Shown: in pieces, positions 7,740-17,016 of the stretch
Position numbering within the stretch: the first letter of the stretch is position 1
Layout of the letters: the number at the start of each line of letters is the position of its first letter
NCBI RefSeq assembly: GCF_020805785.1
Contig: NZ_JAJGZV010000003.1
Location: 1-64,000, forward strand
Length of the DNA: 64,000 nucleotides
DNA from: Flavobacterium chungbukense
Lineage (GTDB): Bacteria; Bacteroidota; Bacteroidia; Flavobacteriales; Flavobacteriaceae
Direction of reading: 5' to 3'
The notes under the pieces: model-generated
Database searches by the model: none
The model's input: only the letters and a program-made list of their open reading frames with translations
What the model was told of the DNA's origin: nothing
Program-made: the position numbers and the translations under genes

Positions 7740-9875
7740 ATGATTCCACAATTATTTGTAGAAAAAATCGATTTAGGTGATGGCAGAAGCATCACAATCG
7801 AGACAGGTCGTCTAGCAAAACAAGCTGACGGTTCTGTAGTAGTAAGAATGGGCGACACAATGATTCTTGCAACAGCAGTTTCAGCTCGCACATCAAACCC
7901 AGGCGTTGACTTTTTACCATTAACGGTAGATTACCGCGAAAAATTTGCAGCAGCAGGTCGTTTCCCAGGAGGTTTCTTTAAGAGAGAAGCACGTCCAAGC
8001 GACAGCGAAGTATTGACAATGAGATTAGTTGACCGTGTTTTGCGTCCACTTTTCCCAGACGATTACCATGCTGAAACACAAGTTATGATTCAATTAATGT
8101 CTCATGACGAAACTGTTATGCCAGATGCATTAGCTGGTTTAGCAGCATCTGCAGCATTAGCTGTTTCAGATATTCCATTTTACAACTTAATTTCTGAAGT
8201 ACGTGTTGCACGTATCGACGGAAAATTAGTAATTAACCCAAGCAGAGAAGAATTAGAAAAATCTGACATCGATATGATGATTGGTGCTTCTATGGATTCT
8301 GTTGCCATGGTTGAAGGTGAGATGAAAGAAATTTCAGAAGCTGAAATGATTGAAGCTATTAAGTTTGCTCACGAGGCTATCAAAGTTCAAATTCAGGCTC
8401 AATATCGTTTACAGGAAGCTTTTGGTAAAAAAGAAATCCGTACTTACGAAGGAGAAAGAGAAAATGAAGAAATTTATGCAAAAGTAAAAGCTGCAGCATA
8501 CGATAAAATCTATGCTATTGCAAAAGTTGGTTCAGCTAAACACGAAAGAGGCGCTGCATTTGCTGAAGTAAAAGAAGAAGTAAAAGCTTTATTTACTGAA
8601 GAAGAATTAGCTGCTGACGGTGATTTAGTTTCTAAATATTTCTACAAAACAAACAAAGAAGCTGTTCGTAACGTAGTTTTAGAATTAGGTGTTCGTTTAG
8701 ATGGTAGAAAAACTACAGATATCAGACCAATCTGGTGTGAAACTGATTATTTACCAAGAGTTCACGGTTCATCTTTATTTACACGTGGAGAAACTCAAGC
8801 TTTGGCAACTGTAACTTTAGGAACTTCTAGAGAAGCAAACCAAATCGATTCTCCATCTGAACAAGGTGAAGAGAAATTCTACTTACACTATAACTTCCCT
8901 CCTTTCTCTACTGGTGAAGCAAAACCATTAAGAGGAACTTCAAGAAGAGAAGTTGGTCACGGTAACTTAGCGCAAAGAGCGTTAAAAAATATGATTCCTG
9001 CTGATTGTCCTTACACAATTCGTGTTGTTTCTGAAGTTTTAGAATCTAACGGTTCTTCTTCTATGGCAACAGTTTGTGCCGGAACAATGGCCTTAATGGA
9101 TGCTGGAGTTCAAATGGTGAAACCAGTTTCTGGTATCGCTATGGGATTGATTACTGACGGAGAGAAATTTGCTGTATTGTCTGATATTTTAGGTGATGAA
9201 GATCACTTAGGAGATATGGACTTTAAAGTAACTGGAACTGCTGACGGTATTACAGCTTGTCAAATGGACATCAAAATTGATGGTTTACGTTATGACATTA
9301 TGGAGCAAGCTTTGGCTCAAGCTCGTGATGGACGTTTACACATTTTAGGAAAATTAACTGAGACTATCGCTGCTCCAAGAAATGAAGTAAAAGCACATGC
9401 ACCAAAAATCATTACTAGAACTATTCCTGGTAACTTTATTGGAGCATTAATTGGACCTGGTGGAAAAGTAATTCAAGAATTACAAAAAGCTACTGGAACA
9501 ACTATCGTTATTAATGAAGTTGATGAGCAAGGTGTTATCGAAATCTTAGGTACAGATCCTGCTGGAATTGAAGCAGTATTAGCAAAAATTGCTTCTATTA
9601 CTTTCAAACCAGTATTAGGAGAAGCTTACGAAGTTAAAGTAATTAAAATGCTTGATTTTGGAGCTGTCGTAGAATATACTGCTGCACCAGGAAATGAAGT
9701 ATTGCTTCACGTATCTGAATTAGCTTGGGAACGTACAGAAAACGTTGCTGATGTAGTTAAGATGGGAGATGTTTTCCAAGTGAAGTACTTAGGAGTTGAT
9801 CCTAAAACTAAAAAAGAAAAAGTGTCTAAAAAAGCACTTGTTCCAAGACCTCCACGTGAGGAGAAAAAAGAGTAA
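7740..9875 (+). CDS. pnp: Polyribonucleotide nucleotidyltransferase (PNPase)
   Basis: This 711-residue enzyme degrades RNA 3' to 5' by phosphorolysis. The domain order is standard: the first RNase PH-like domain (about 1-230, with [16 protein letters not shown]), an alpha-helical linker, the second catalytic RNase PH domain (about 310-545, with [20 protein letters not shown]), then KH ([11 protein letters not shown] near 570) and S1 (about 620-690). All-length conservation indicates an active enzyme. It follows rpsO but has its own leader with a conspicuous stem. A strong terminator closes it. Confidence 0.98.
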   Translation: MIPQLFVEKIDLGDGRSITIETGRLAKQADGSVVVRMGDTMILATAVSARTSNPGVDFLPLTVDYREKFAAAGRFPGGFFKREARPSDSEVLTMRLVDRVLRPLFPDDYHAETQVMIQLMSHDETVMPDALAGLAASAALAVSDIPFYNLISEVRVARIDGKLVINPSREELEKSDIDMMIGASMDSVAMVEGEMKEISEAEMIEAIKFAHEAIKVQIQAQYRLQEAFGKKEIRTYEGERENEEIYAKVKAAAYDKIYAIAKVGSAKHERGAAFAEVKEEVKALFTEEELAADGDLVSKYFYKTNKEAVRNVVLELGVRLDGRKTTDIRPIWCETDYLPRVHGSSLFTRGETQALATVTLGTSREANQIDSPSEQGEEKFYLHYNFPPFSTGEAKPLRGTSRREVGHGNLAQRALKNMIPADCPYTIRVVSEVLESNGSSSMATVCAGTMALMDAGVQMVKPVSGIAMGLITDGEKFAVLSDILGDEDHLGDMDFKVTGTADGITACQMDIKIDGLRYDIMEQALAQARDGRLHILGKLTETIAAPRNEVKAHAPKIITRTIPGNFIGALIGPGGKVIQELQKATGTTIVINEVDEQGVIEILGTDPAGIEAVLAKIASITFKPVLGEAYEVKVIKMLDFGAVVEYTAAPGNEVLLHVSELAWERTENVADVVKMGDVFQVKYLGVDPKTKKEKVSKKALVPRPPREEKKE

Positions 9876-9910
9876 TCAGATCTTAGTTTACTAAAGGTTT
9901 ATTCATAGAA

Positions 9911-9945
9911 AACCCCAATTCATTAATTGAATTGGGGTTTTTAAG
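9911..9945 (+). terminator. Terminator between pnp and the desaturase gene
   Basis: AACCCCAATTCA (9911-9922) pairs perfectly with TGAATTGGGGTT (9928-9939) around a 5-base loop, followed by a T run. It ends pnp and may also serve the convergent desaturase gene. Confidence 0.9.
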
Positions 9946-9948
9946 TTT

Positions 9949-11034
9949 TTATTTTGTCTTCACTACAGGATTTCCCATTTTATGCAAATGAACAAAATGC
10001 GAAAACATCATTTCAAACAATGTTTTATGATGATAAGGCTGCCTATACTCTTTTGTTGTTTTTTTAATTATTTCATTTATTTCACTATAATTTGTATGAC
10101 AGATATTAGGAAAAAGATGATGGGCTGCATGACAATTGGAACCTCCACTTAAAAATCTTGCCCAACCTTTATCTGCATCCCAATCGCAGCTAGTGTAAAG
10201 CTGATGAACCGCCCAAGTGTGTTCTAAAAACTCTCCCTCGGGCTGCGGATAATCTGCTCCATCAAAAAAATGGGTCCCAACAAGCATAATAATAAATACC
10301 ATGGATGTAAATGCACTGGCGGTAAGATAACTCAAAACTACAAATGTCCATGAAAAATCAGAATACAATAATGGAAGAACCAGTACCAAAGAAAAATAAA
10401 ATATTTTATACAATACAAATCTAAAATATAATGCCGCTTTAGGAACACCCCTTTTCATCCAGTTGTAGTCTTCTGAAAATAAATACACCCAATCACTCAT
10501 AAAAACAGAATGCAGTAAAGTAAACATATAGACAAATGGCGCGTAATATGCCTGATATTTATGCTTCGGTTTCCAAGGATGCGTTGGGCTTAATCTCAAA
10601 AAAGGGTTTTTATCTATATCTATATCACTTCCTTCTACATTTGCATATAAATGGTGCGATCTAATATGTCTTAATCCCCAAAGCATCGAATCAATTCCAA
10701 CAGTAAGAAAACTGAAAAAATGCAAAACGGAATTTGCCTTTTTATTTTGGAATGCCGTATTGTGCGAAGCATCATGCCCAAAACTAAATCCTATTAATAA
10801 GCCTGATAATTGAAAAATAACATATAAAACCCAAAAGTCTATTTTAGTGATGGAATCCAAAAAAAGCAAAGAATAAGACAAATAACAAACTAATGTCCAA
10901 AACAAGCCTTTAAACCAAAACCGCGCATCTCCATAAGAAATAGTTTTATTCTGAAGTTTTTCCTGCACTCTTTTTTTTAAAACAGAAAAGAAAAGTTTTT
11001 CGTCTTCTGATTTATTAAAATATTTAGCTTTCAT
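9949..11034 (-). CDS. Membrane fatty acid desaturase
   Basis: This 361-residue membrane enzyme has the three histidine boxes of the di-iron desaturases: HDASH (about 87-91), SHHLY (about 126-130) and HAAHH (about 305-309), with hydrophobic segments between. These bind the two iron atoms that activate O2 to insert a double bond in an acyl chain. The box spacing and total length are those of acyl-CoA/acyl-lipid desaturases of the linoleoyl-CoA desaturase-like group; regiospecificity cannot be told. It is divergent from an HTH regulator across a 103-base gap, which suggests that protein controls it. Confidence 0.9.
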   Translation of the reverse strand: MKAKYFNKSEDEKLFFSVLKKRVQEKLQNKTISYGDARFWFKGLFWTLVCYLSYSLLFLDSITKIDFWVLYVIFQLSGLLIGFSFGHDASHNTAFQNKKANSVLHFFSFLTVGIDSMLWGLRHIRSHHLYANVEGSDIDIDKNPFLRLSPTHPWKPKHKYQAYYAPFVYMFTLLHSVFMSDWVYLFSEDYNWMKRGVPKAALYFRFVLYKIFYFSLVLVLPLLYSDFSWTFVVLSYLTASAFTSMVFIIMLVGTHFFDGADYPQPEGEFLEHTWAVHQLYTSCDWDADKGWARFLSGGSNCHAAHHLFPNICHTNYSEINEIIKKTTKEYRQPYHHKTLFEMMFSHFVHLHKMGNPVVKTK

Positions 11035-11058
11035 AAATTTTCTTTTTTAATTTCATGA

Positions 11059-11066
11059 CAAACCTA
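11059..11066 (-). promoter_or_regulatory. Candidate -7 box of the desaturase gene
   Basis: On the minus strand TAGGTTTG (11066 to 11059) fits TAnnTTTG, 24 bases before the desaturase ATG. No clear TTTG -33 box is present, so the promoter may need an activator. Confidence 0.4.
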
Positions 11067-11071
11067 TTGCA

Positions 11072-11096
11072 TTTATCGCATATAAATTTGCGTAAA
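11072..11096. promoter_or_regulatory. Possible operator between desaturase and regulator
   Basis: TTTATCGCA and TGCGTAAA form a near-inverted repeat (one-base bulge) around an AT centre. It overlaps the -33 region of the regulator promoter and lies just upstream of the desaturase -7 box. It is a candidate binding site for the HTH protein, by position only. Confidence 0.3.
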
Positions 11097-11121
11097 CTAA
11101 TAAAGCATTTTTATATATTTG
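11087..11121 (+). promoter_or_regulatory. Promoter of the HTH regulator gene
   Basis: TTTG (11087-11090) and TATATTTG (11114-11121) are 23 bases apart, matching the Bacteroidota consensus at the long end of the spacer range. The ATG follows 16 bases later. Confidence 0.6.
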
Positions 11122-11137
11122 TGATTATCGCAAAAAC

Positions 11138-12100
11138 ATGAAATCACAAGAGTTATTTTTAAAAGCAATTAGACAGAAAATTTCACCATCAGTTTCTCTT
11201 ATTGATGAGATGGCAGGAGTTTTGGAAATCAGCTATGATGCTTCACATCGAAGAATCTCAGGAAAAAGTAAGTTTTCTATAGACGAAACAATCAAACTAG
11301 CCAACCACTTTAATATTTCGCTGGATAATTTATTCTCGAATAAAGAAAAAGTAATTGTTGAAAAAACAATCGAAATCGAAAATTTGAAAGATATGCTTCA
11401 GTATTTCAAATCATCGGCAGAAAATATAGAAGCGCTAACCAAAAGTGAAAAAACAACACTTTTTTATTCTGCCAAAGACATTCCTTTGTTTTATTTCATG
11501 GACGGTACCATATTATCCAAATTCAAAGCTTTTGTATGGCTTAACCTTTTAAATTCCAACCAGAAAAAAGTAGAATTTGAAAATTTTGTAGTAGATGAAT
11601 CTTTTACAGAATACATGCAAAAATTAAAAAAAATATATGAAAACACTTTTGTGAACGAAGTATGGAACGATACCACCATAAACAGTAGTTTACAGCAGAT
11701 CTTATATTTTTATGAAGCTGGTCTTCTCAATCTCAAATCTGCTCAAGCTTTATGCAATGATCTCAAGAGAATTATAAATGTAATACAGGAAAAGTGCAAA
11801 ACTCCTAATACCCATTTTGCCATTTATTATAATGAGTTAATACTATTAAATAACAATATGCTTATCGAATCGGAAGAAAAACTAACCATGTTTGTTCCTT
11901 ATACTCTTTTAGGATATTTCATTACCGATAACAAAGACAGTTGCAAAAATGTGCATCAGTTTTTCAAACAGCAAATCATAAATTCAAAACCTTTGGGACA
12001 ATCTGGAATTAAAGAACAAAATCTTTTCTTTAATCGCATTCTCAGGAAGATTGATTATTACATGGAAAAATTAAACTCTGAGGTAGATTTATTTTTTTAA
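11138..12100 (+). CDS. HTH transcriptional regulator with large C-terminal domain
   Basis: The product has 320 residues. An Xre-like helix-turn-helix occupies about residues 15-70 (SLIDEMAGVLEIS, SYDASHRRISGKSKFSID, LANHFNISLDNLF). The remaining 240 residues are mostly helical and lack a recognised sensor signature. This architecture, an N-terminal HTH plus a long conserved C-terminal region, is a known but poorly characterised Bacteroidota family. It is divergent from the fatty acid desaturase, so control of membrane-lipid unsaturation is a reasonable guess. Confidence 0.72.
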   Translation: MKSQELFLKAIRQKISPSVSLIDEMAGVLEISYDASHRRISGKSKFSIDETIKLANHFNISLDNLFSNKEKVIVEKTIEIENLKDMLQYFKSSAENIEALTKSEKTTLFYSAKDIPLFYFMDGTILSKFKAFVWLNLLNSNQKKVEFENFVVDESFTEYMQKLKKIYENTFVNEVWNDTTINSSLQQILYFYEAGLLNLKSAQALCNDLKRIINVIQEKCKTPNTHFAIYYNELILLNNNMLIESEEKLTMFVPYTLLGYFITDNKDSCKNVHQFFKQQIINSKPLGQSGIKEQNLFFNRILRKIDYYMEKLNSEVDLFF

Positions 12101-12237
12101 AAACTAGAACAGCACCCAATATTATTTAGTAGTATTTTACTTGTCTTATAAGCAAAATCAAGGCTTTTAAACTCTATTATATAACCTTTTTATTACATTT
12201 TAACACCTGCTCTCCGTTTTTTAAAATATATTTTTAA

Positions 12238-12245
12238 TACATTTG
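12238..12245 (+). promoter_or_regulatory. Candidate -7 box of the 12.3-18.8 kb cluster
   Basis: TACATTTG fits TAnnTTTG and lies 29 bases before the first gene of the cluster. No good -33 TTTG was found at normal spacing. Confidence 0.4.
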
Positions 12246-12274
12246 GAATCATCAATCCAAAAACAGAATATTCC

Positions 12275-13021
12275 TTGAAAAATCACAAAAAAAAGAACAT
12301 CCTTATATTAGTATTTGGATTATTCTTAAACATTTCTAATTTATACAGCCAAAATAATAAAGAAGAATCAATCTACAATCTATTTGACAAAACCATTGGC
12401 ATAGAAAATTTAGGTATCAGTAACGGCCCCGTGTACAAAGATACTTATACTACAATTGACAACAACAGCATGTATTATGTTTCGAACGATTTCAGAAAGG
12501 GTTCTGTAGTCTATGACGGACAAATCTATTATGATGTCAATCTAAAATATAATACCTACAAAGATGAATTGATCCTGATTCCACATGGAGAGTCTAAATA
12601 TTCTACCATCTCTTTGATTCAGGACAAGACAAGCTCGTTTACCCTAAATGGCAGAAACTTTGTCAATTTAAACAAAAAGTTATCCCCACTGCCAGAACTG
12701 ACAACTGGTTATTATGAAGTTACTGCTCTTCGAGAGGATTTTAATTTTTATATCAAACATTTTAAAAAGCTTGAAAATAAAACAGTAGACAATAAAGTAT
12801 ATTCCAATTTCATTGAAAACAATACTTATTTTATTTTTTATAAAGGCACTTTTTATACCAGTAATAGCAAGAGTGAAATTGTAAAAATATTTCCAAACCA
12901 AAAGAGAAAGATTAATGATTTTTATGCAATGAATAGAGAGATAAGAAAATCAGATTATGATCAATTTATGATCAATTTACTTAAACACATCAATGCATCT
13001 CTATTACTTACAGAAAAATAA
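12275..13021 (+). CDS. Secreted protein of unknown function
   Basis: This 248-residue protein appears to start at a TTG (MKNHKKKNILILVFGLF), as no ATG is placed to give the signal peptide. The mature part is rich in Asn, Lys and Tyr. It carries a segment repeated in style (NNSMYYVSNDFRKGSVVYDGQ, then FHGE-type turns) but no known motif. It ends 5 bases before the TonB receptor, so it is very likely the first gene of a four-gene transcript. A role in the same outer-membrane uptake or assembly function is inferred from position only. Confidence 0.6.
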   Translation: MKNHKKKNILILVFGLFLNISNLYSQNNKEESIYNLFDKTIGIENLGISNGPVYKDTYTTIDNNSMYYVSNDFRKGSVVYDGQIYYDVNLKYNTYKDELILIPHGESKYSTISLIQDKTSSFTLNGRNFVNLNKKLSPLPELTTGYYEVTALREDFNFYIKHFKKLENKTVDNKVYSNFIENNTYFIFYKGTFYTSNSKSEIVKIFPNQKRKINDFYAMNREIRKSDYDQFMINLLKHINASLLLTEK

Positions 13022-13026
13022 ACCAT

Positions 13027-15804
13027 ATGAGAAAATTTCTACTTATTTTATTTGCCTTTATTTCTAATCAACTTCTTTTTGCTCAAAATACTGATGAAAA
13101 ACTATCCATTGAATTGAAAAATGCAGACATGATGACTGTCATTCAAACCATTGAAAAATCATCATCATACCGCTTTTATTTTGATTCTGAGTGGATAAAA
13201 TCAAACAAAAATCTATACACGGCTAGTTATAATCAAGCTTCTATTGAAGAAATATTGGGCAAGATTTTCACCAATACAAATCTTAATTTTTACATTCTAA
13301 AAAAGAAAGTAATCTTAACCAGCAATAGCAGTATTCATGATAAATTACCTGCAAATTACTTCCCTGAAACCAATGATCCTGCCAATCAGATCAGCAGAAG
13401 AGCGCAAAATCCTGTGTTTTATCAACAGTATGATTCTTTAAACAGCGTTAGTACTAAGAAAAATAACAGCATTGTATTTATTGGGAAAGAAAGTGATATT
13501 AGTGATAAAAAAACAAGCAACTTGTCTGGCTACATTAGAAACGCAGCAACCAATAAACCTGAAGCTAATGTTAACATCAAAATACGCAACAAAAACATCA
13601 GCACTGTTACAGACAACGAAGGTCATTACAGCATCCAAATGCCTCTTGGAGTTAATGTGATAGAAATTAAATCGCTTAATTACAAAAAGAAGGTACAAAC
13701 GGTAATGGTCTATAACGACGGAACACTTGACCTTGACATACATGAAGACACTAATCTGCTAGATGAAGTAGTCATCAAAAAAAGAGGAAAGAGAGTTACA
13801 GAAACTGTTGTTTCGGGTTTAGTTTCGATTGATATTGAAGCAGTAAAAAATGTTCCGCTAATATTAGGAGAACGCGATCTTTTTAAAATTGCCACTACTT
13901 TTCCAGGAATCAAAACTACAGGTGAAGGTTCTGCAGGTTTTAATGTTCGAGGTGGTAAAGAAGATCAAAACTTGATTCTTTTAAACAATGCTGTACTTTA
14001 CAATCCACAACATTTCTTAGGATTCTTTTCGGCTATAAATCCTTATGTTACAAAAAAAGCAGACATTTATAAAGGAAGTATTCCTGTCGATTTTGGAGGA
14101 CGTTTGTCTTCTGTTTTTGATATTAGTTCAAAAAATGGTAATGCAGAAAAAGTTTCTGGAGAAGGGTCAATTGGTCCAATAACTACTAATATTACTGTCG
14201 GATTGCCAATTGAAAAAAACAAATCGAGTATTCTTGCCGGAGTACGAGCAACTTATTCTGATTGGATTTTGAAATCGTTAGATGATGAAGATTTAAAAAA
14301 TAGCGAAGCTGGATTTTATGATGTTTTCTTAAAATACAATAACACTATAAACAAAAATAATGCTGTTGAAGCCACTGCATATTACAGCAAAGATCGTTTT
14401 AGAATTAGTTCAGATTCTTTATACAAATACAGCAACAGGCTTATTTCGGCAAAATGGGATCATACGTATAACAAAAAAAATAAATCGTCTTTAATCTTCT
14501 CTAATAGCGAATACAAATTTAATATTGACTACGATAGCAATGACGAAAATGCTTTTGATTTTGGATACAAAATCAATGAAACGCAATTGATGATGAAATT
14601 CAATTATGCTTATAATGAGAAACATAGCATAAACTACGGTCTGTCAAGTAAATTGTATAATGTAAGTCCTGGTTATCAAAATCCTAAAAATCCAGAATCA
14701 TTATTAACCCCAATTAATATTGACAAAGAAAAAGGACTAGAATCGGCTATTTTCATAGCAGATAACTTTAAATTGAATGATAAACTAGAAATAGATTTAG
14801 GATTACGTTATTCTTTTTATGCCGCTTTAGGAGAAGCAACAGAACATATTTATCAAGATGATGCTCCTTTAAATGAAGGAACTCTTATTGACACAAAACA
14901 CTACGGAAATAATCAGGTAATGAAAACTTACGGCGGTATTGAGCCTCGAGTTTCTGCTCGTTATTTTTTCACAAAAGACTTTTCTGTAAAAGCAAGTTTT
15001 GATCAAACAAGACAATATATCCATCTACTATCAAACAATACAACTCAATCTCCTACAGATAGCTGGACATTATCGAATACAAATGTAAAACCGCAGAGTG
15101 GAAAACAGTATTCTCTAGGTTTATACAAAACAATATTAGACGATGAAATTGAACTTAGCTTAGAAGGATATTATAAAAGATCTAAAAATATAATGGATTA
15201 TAAAGTTGGCGCAAATCTATTATTAAATGAAGCTATAGAAACACAATTATTGCAAGGAGATGGAAAAGCTTACGGTGTTGAATTTTTACTAAAAAAACAA
15301 TATGGAAGATTGAACGGATGGATTGGATATACCTATTCTAGAACTTTTATTAAACTGGATAGTAAATTTGATTCTGAAAGAATTAATAATGGTGACTTTT
15401 TCCCTGCAAATTTTGATAAACCACATGATTTAAGCACAGTTTTAAATTATAAATTTACTAAGCGTTATAGTTTGTCTACAAACTTTATGTACCAAACAGG
15501 ACGACCAATTACATATCCTATTGGGACTTATCAATATGGAAATGCAGAATATACTTTATATAGCGACAGAAACAAATACCGAATTCCCGATTACATTCGT
15601 CTAGATATTGGAATTAACATTGAAGGAAATCATAAAATTAAAAAACTGGCGCATAGTTTTTGGAACATTTCTGTTTATAATGTCTTAGGCCGAAACAATC
15701 CGTATTCAATTTATTTTGCAACAGAGAACGGACAGGTAAAAGCGTACAAGACATCTATTTTCTCAATTCCTGTTCCAAGTATAACATATAATTTTAAATT
15801 TTAA
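13027..15804 (+). CDS. TonB-dependent receptor with STN and carboxypeptidase-like domains
   Basis: This outer-membrane receptor has 925 residues. Domains in order are a signal peptide (1-20), an STN (secretin/TonB short N-terminal) domain at about 25-100 (LSIELKNADMMTVIQTIEKS), a linker, a carboxypeptidase-regulatory-like beta-sandwich at about 168-245, the plug (about 255-360, GFNVRGGKEDQNLILLNNA) and the beta-barrel ending in a terminal Phe. STN domains usually signal to a FecR-type anti-sigma factor, but no ECF sigma/FecR pair is nearby. The DUF4249 lipoprotein follows 3 bases later. Substrate unknown. Confidence 0.88.
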   Translation: MRKFLLILFAFISNQLLFAQNTDEKLSIELKNADMMTVIQTIEKSSSYRFYFDSEWIKSNKNLYTASYNQASIEEILGKIFTNTNLNFYILKKKVILTSNSSIHDKLPANYFPETNDPANQISRRAQNPVFYQQYDSLNSVSTKKNNSIVFIGKESDISDKKTSNLSGYIRNAATNKPEANVNIKIRNKNISTVTDNEGHYSIQMPLGVNVIEIKSLNYKKKVQTVMVYNDGTLDLDIHEDTNLLDEVVIKKRGKRVTETVVSGLVSIDIEAVKNVPLILGERDLFKIATTFPGIKTTGEGSAGFNVRGGKEDQNLILLNNAVLYNPQHFLGFFSAINPYVTKKADIYKGSIPVDFGGRLSSVFDISSKNGNAEKVSGEGSIGPITTNITVGLPIEKNKSSILAGVRATYSDWILKSLDDEDLKNSEAGFYDVFLKYNNTINKNNAVEATAYYSKDRFRISSDSLYKYSNRLISAKWDHTYNKKNKSSLIFSNSEYKFNIDYDSNDENAFDFGYKINETQLMMKFNYAYNEKHSINYGLSSKLYNVSPGYQNPKNPESLLTPINIDKEKGLESAIFIADNFKLNDKLEIDLGLRYSFYAALGEATEHIYQDDAPLNEGTLIDTKHYGNNQVMKTYGGIEPRVSARYFFTKDFSVKASFDQTRQYIHLLSNNTTQSPTDSWTLSNTNVKPQSGKQYSLGLYKTILDDEIELSLEGYYKRSKNIMDYKVGANLLLNEAIETQLLQGDGKAYGVEFLLKKQYGRLNGWIGYTYSRTFIKLDSKFDSERINNGDFFPANFDKPHDLSTVLNYKFTKRYSLSTNFMYQTGRPITYPIGTYQYGNAEYTLYSDRNKYRIPDYIRLDIGINIEGNHKIKKLAHSFWNISVYNVLGRNNPYSIYFATENGQVKAYKTSIFSIPVPSITYNFKF

Positions 15805-15807
15805 AAA

Positions 15808-17016
15808 ATGTATCAAAAAGCTATAAAAATCAAACACTCGAGTAAAATCATTCTTTTACTTCTATTAAGCTTATTGATTAGTAGTTGTACAGAGACTTAT
15901 AATTTACAAACCAACACTTATGAGGAAGCAATCGTTATTGAAGCTACACTAACAAATGAACTTAAAAAGCAAGAAATAAAGATTACTAAAACTGCTCGAT
16001 TTGAAGATGAAGGAGTAACTACTGTAACTGGTGCAACGGTTACAATAAAAGACAACCTAAACAATACATATTCTTTCGCGGAGCAGTCTGACAAATATGT
16101 TTCTGAAACAGAATTTGCAGCTCTTGCCGGTAGACAATATCATTTGGAAGTGAGAACTAAAGATGGTAAAGTTTACGAATCATCTAATCAAACTTTAACA
16201 ACAGTAAGTCCAATCACGAGTGTGGTTCCAACTGCTGTTACAAAAGAAAAGGAAGGACTTGGCGTTCAAATTAATGTAAACAGTTACGATCCAACAAGAA
16301 CTTCAAAATATTATAGATATGAATATGAAGAAACTTATAAAATTGTAGCTCCAAAATGGTCTTCTGAAAGAGCTATCGTTACAGGTACTCAAGGAATAAG
16401 GGTACAAGAAGATAATGATCCGAACAAAAAAGTCTGTTATGCAACAAAAAAATCAACAGACATCATTATCACCTCTACAAACAATTTAACAGAAGATCGC
16501 GTCAATTTACCAGTTAGATTCATCAAAGAAGATGATTACATTGTGGCACAGCGATATAGCATATTAGTAAAACAATACGTAGAAAACCAAGAAGCTTATG
16601 CTTTTCATAAAATTATGAAAGAAATGGCTACGTCTTCAAGCGTGTTATCGCCAAAACAGCCTGGAGTACTTTCTGGTAATATTAGATGTACAAGCAATGT
16701 TGATGAAAAAGTTATAGGTTATTTTGATGTTACATCCGTATCGACTCAAAGAATCTTTTTTAATTACACCGATTTATTTCCTCCGACTAATACCCCAGCT
16801 TATTTAAATCCGTGTGAAAACATTTCATTTAGATACTGTTTTCAGCTTAATACAAATCCTCCTTGTGATGGACCTGCATTAATTTCTGGCATACAAAACA
16901 ACGCCATTACCTATATAGCCGGCGAAGGATCAGCAACCTACACCATGGTAGAGGCTGCATGCGGAGATTGTACAACATTTGCGTCTAATATAATACCTTC
17001 ATTTTGGAAAGACTAA
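15808..17016 (+). CDS. DUF4249 family lipoprotein
   Basis: The product has 402 residues with a lipoprotein signal (LLISSC, with an N-terminal extension of about 15 residues before the hydrophobic core). The YEEAIVIEATLTNELKKQEI segment and the following Ig-like strand (VTTVTGATVTIKD) are typical of DUF4249, a family almost always coded next to STN-type TonB receptors in Bacteroidota. A pair of late cysteine clusters (PCENISFRYC, CGDC) may form disulfides. The family probably forms the surface lipoprotein partner of the receptor; ligand unknown. It overlaps the next gene by 13 bases. Confidence 0.82.
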   Translation: MYQKAIKIKHSSKIILLLLLSLLISSCTETYNLQTNTYEEAIVIEATLTNELKKQEIKITKTARFEDEGVTTVTGATVTIKDNLNNTYSFAEQSDKYVSETEFAALAGRQYHLEVRTKDGKVYESSNQTLTTVSPITSVVPTAVTKEKEGLGVQINVNSYDPTRTSKYYRYEYEETYKIVAPKWSSERAIVTGTQGIRVQEDNDPNKKVCYATKKSTDIIITSTNNLTEDRVNLPVRFIKEDDYIVAQRYSILVKQYVENQEAYAFHKIMKEMATSSSVLSPKQPGVLSGNIRCTSNVDEKVIGYFDVTSVSTQRIFFNYTDLFPPTNTPAYLNPCENISFRYCFQLNTNPPCDGPALISGIQNNAITYIAGEGSATYTMVEAACGDCTTFASNIIPSFWKD

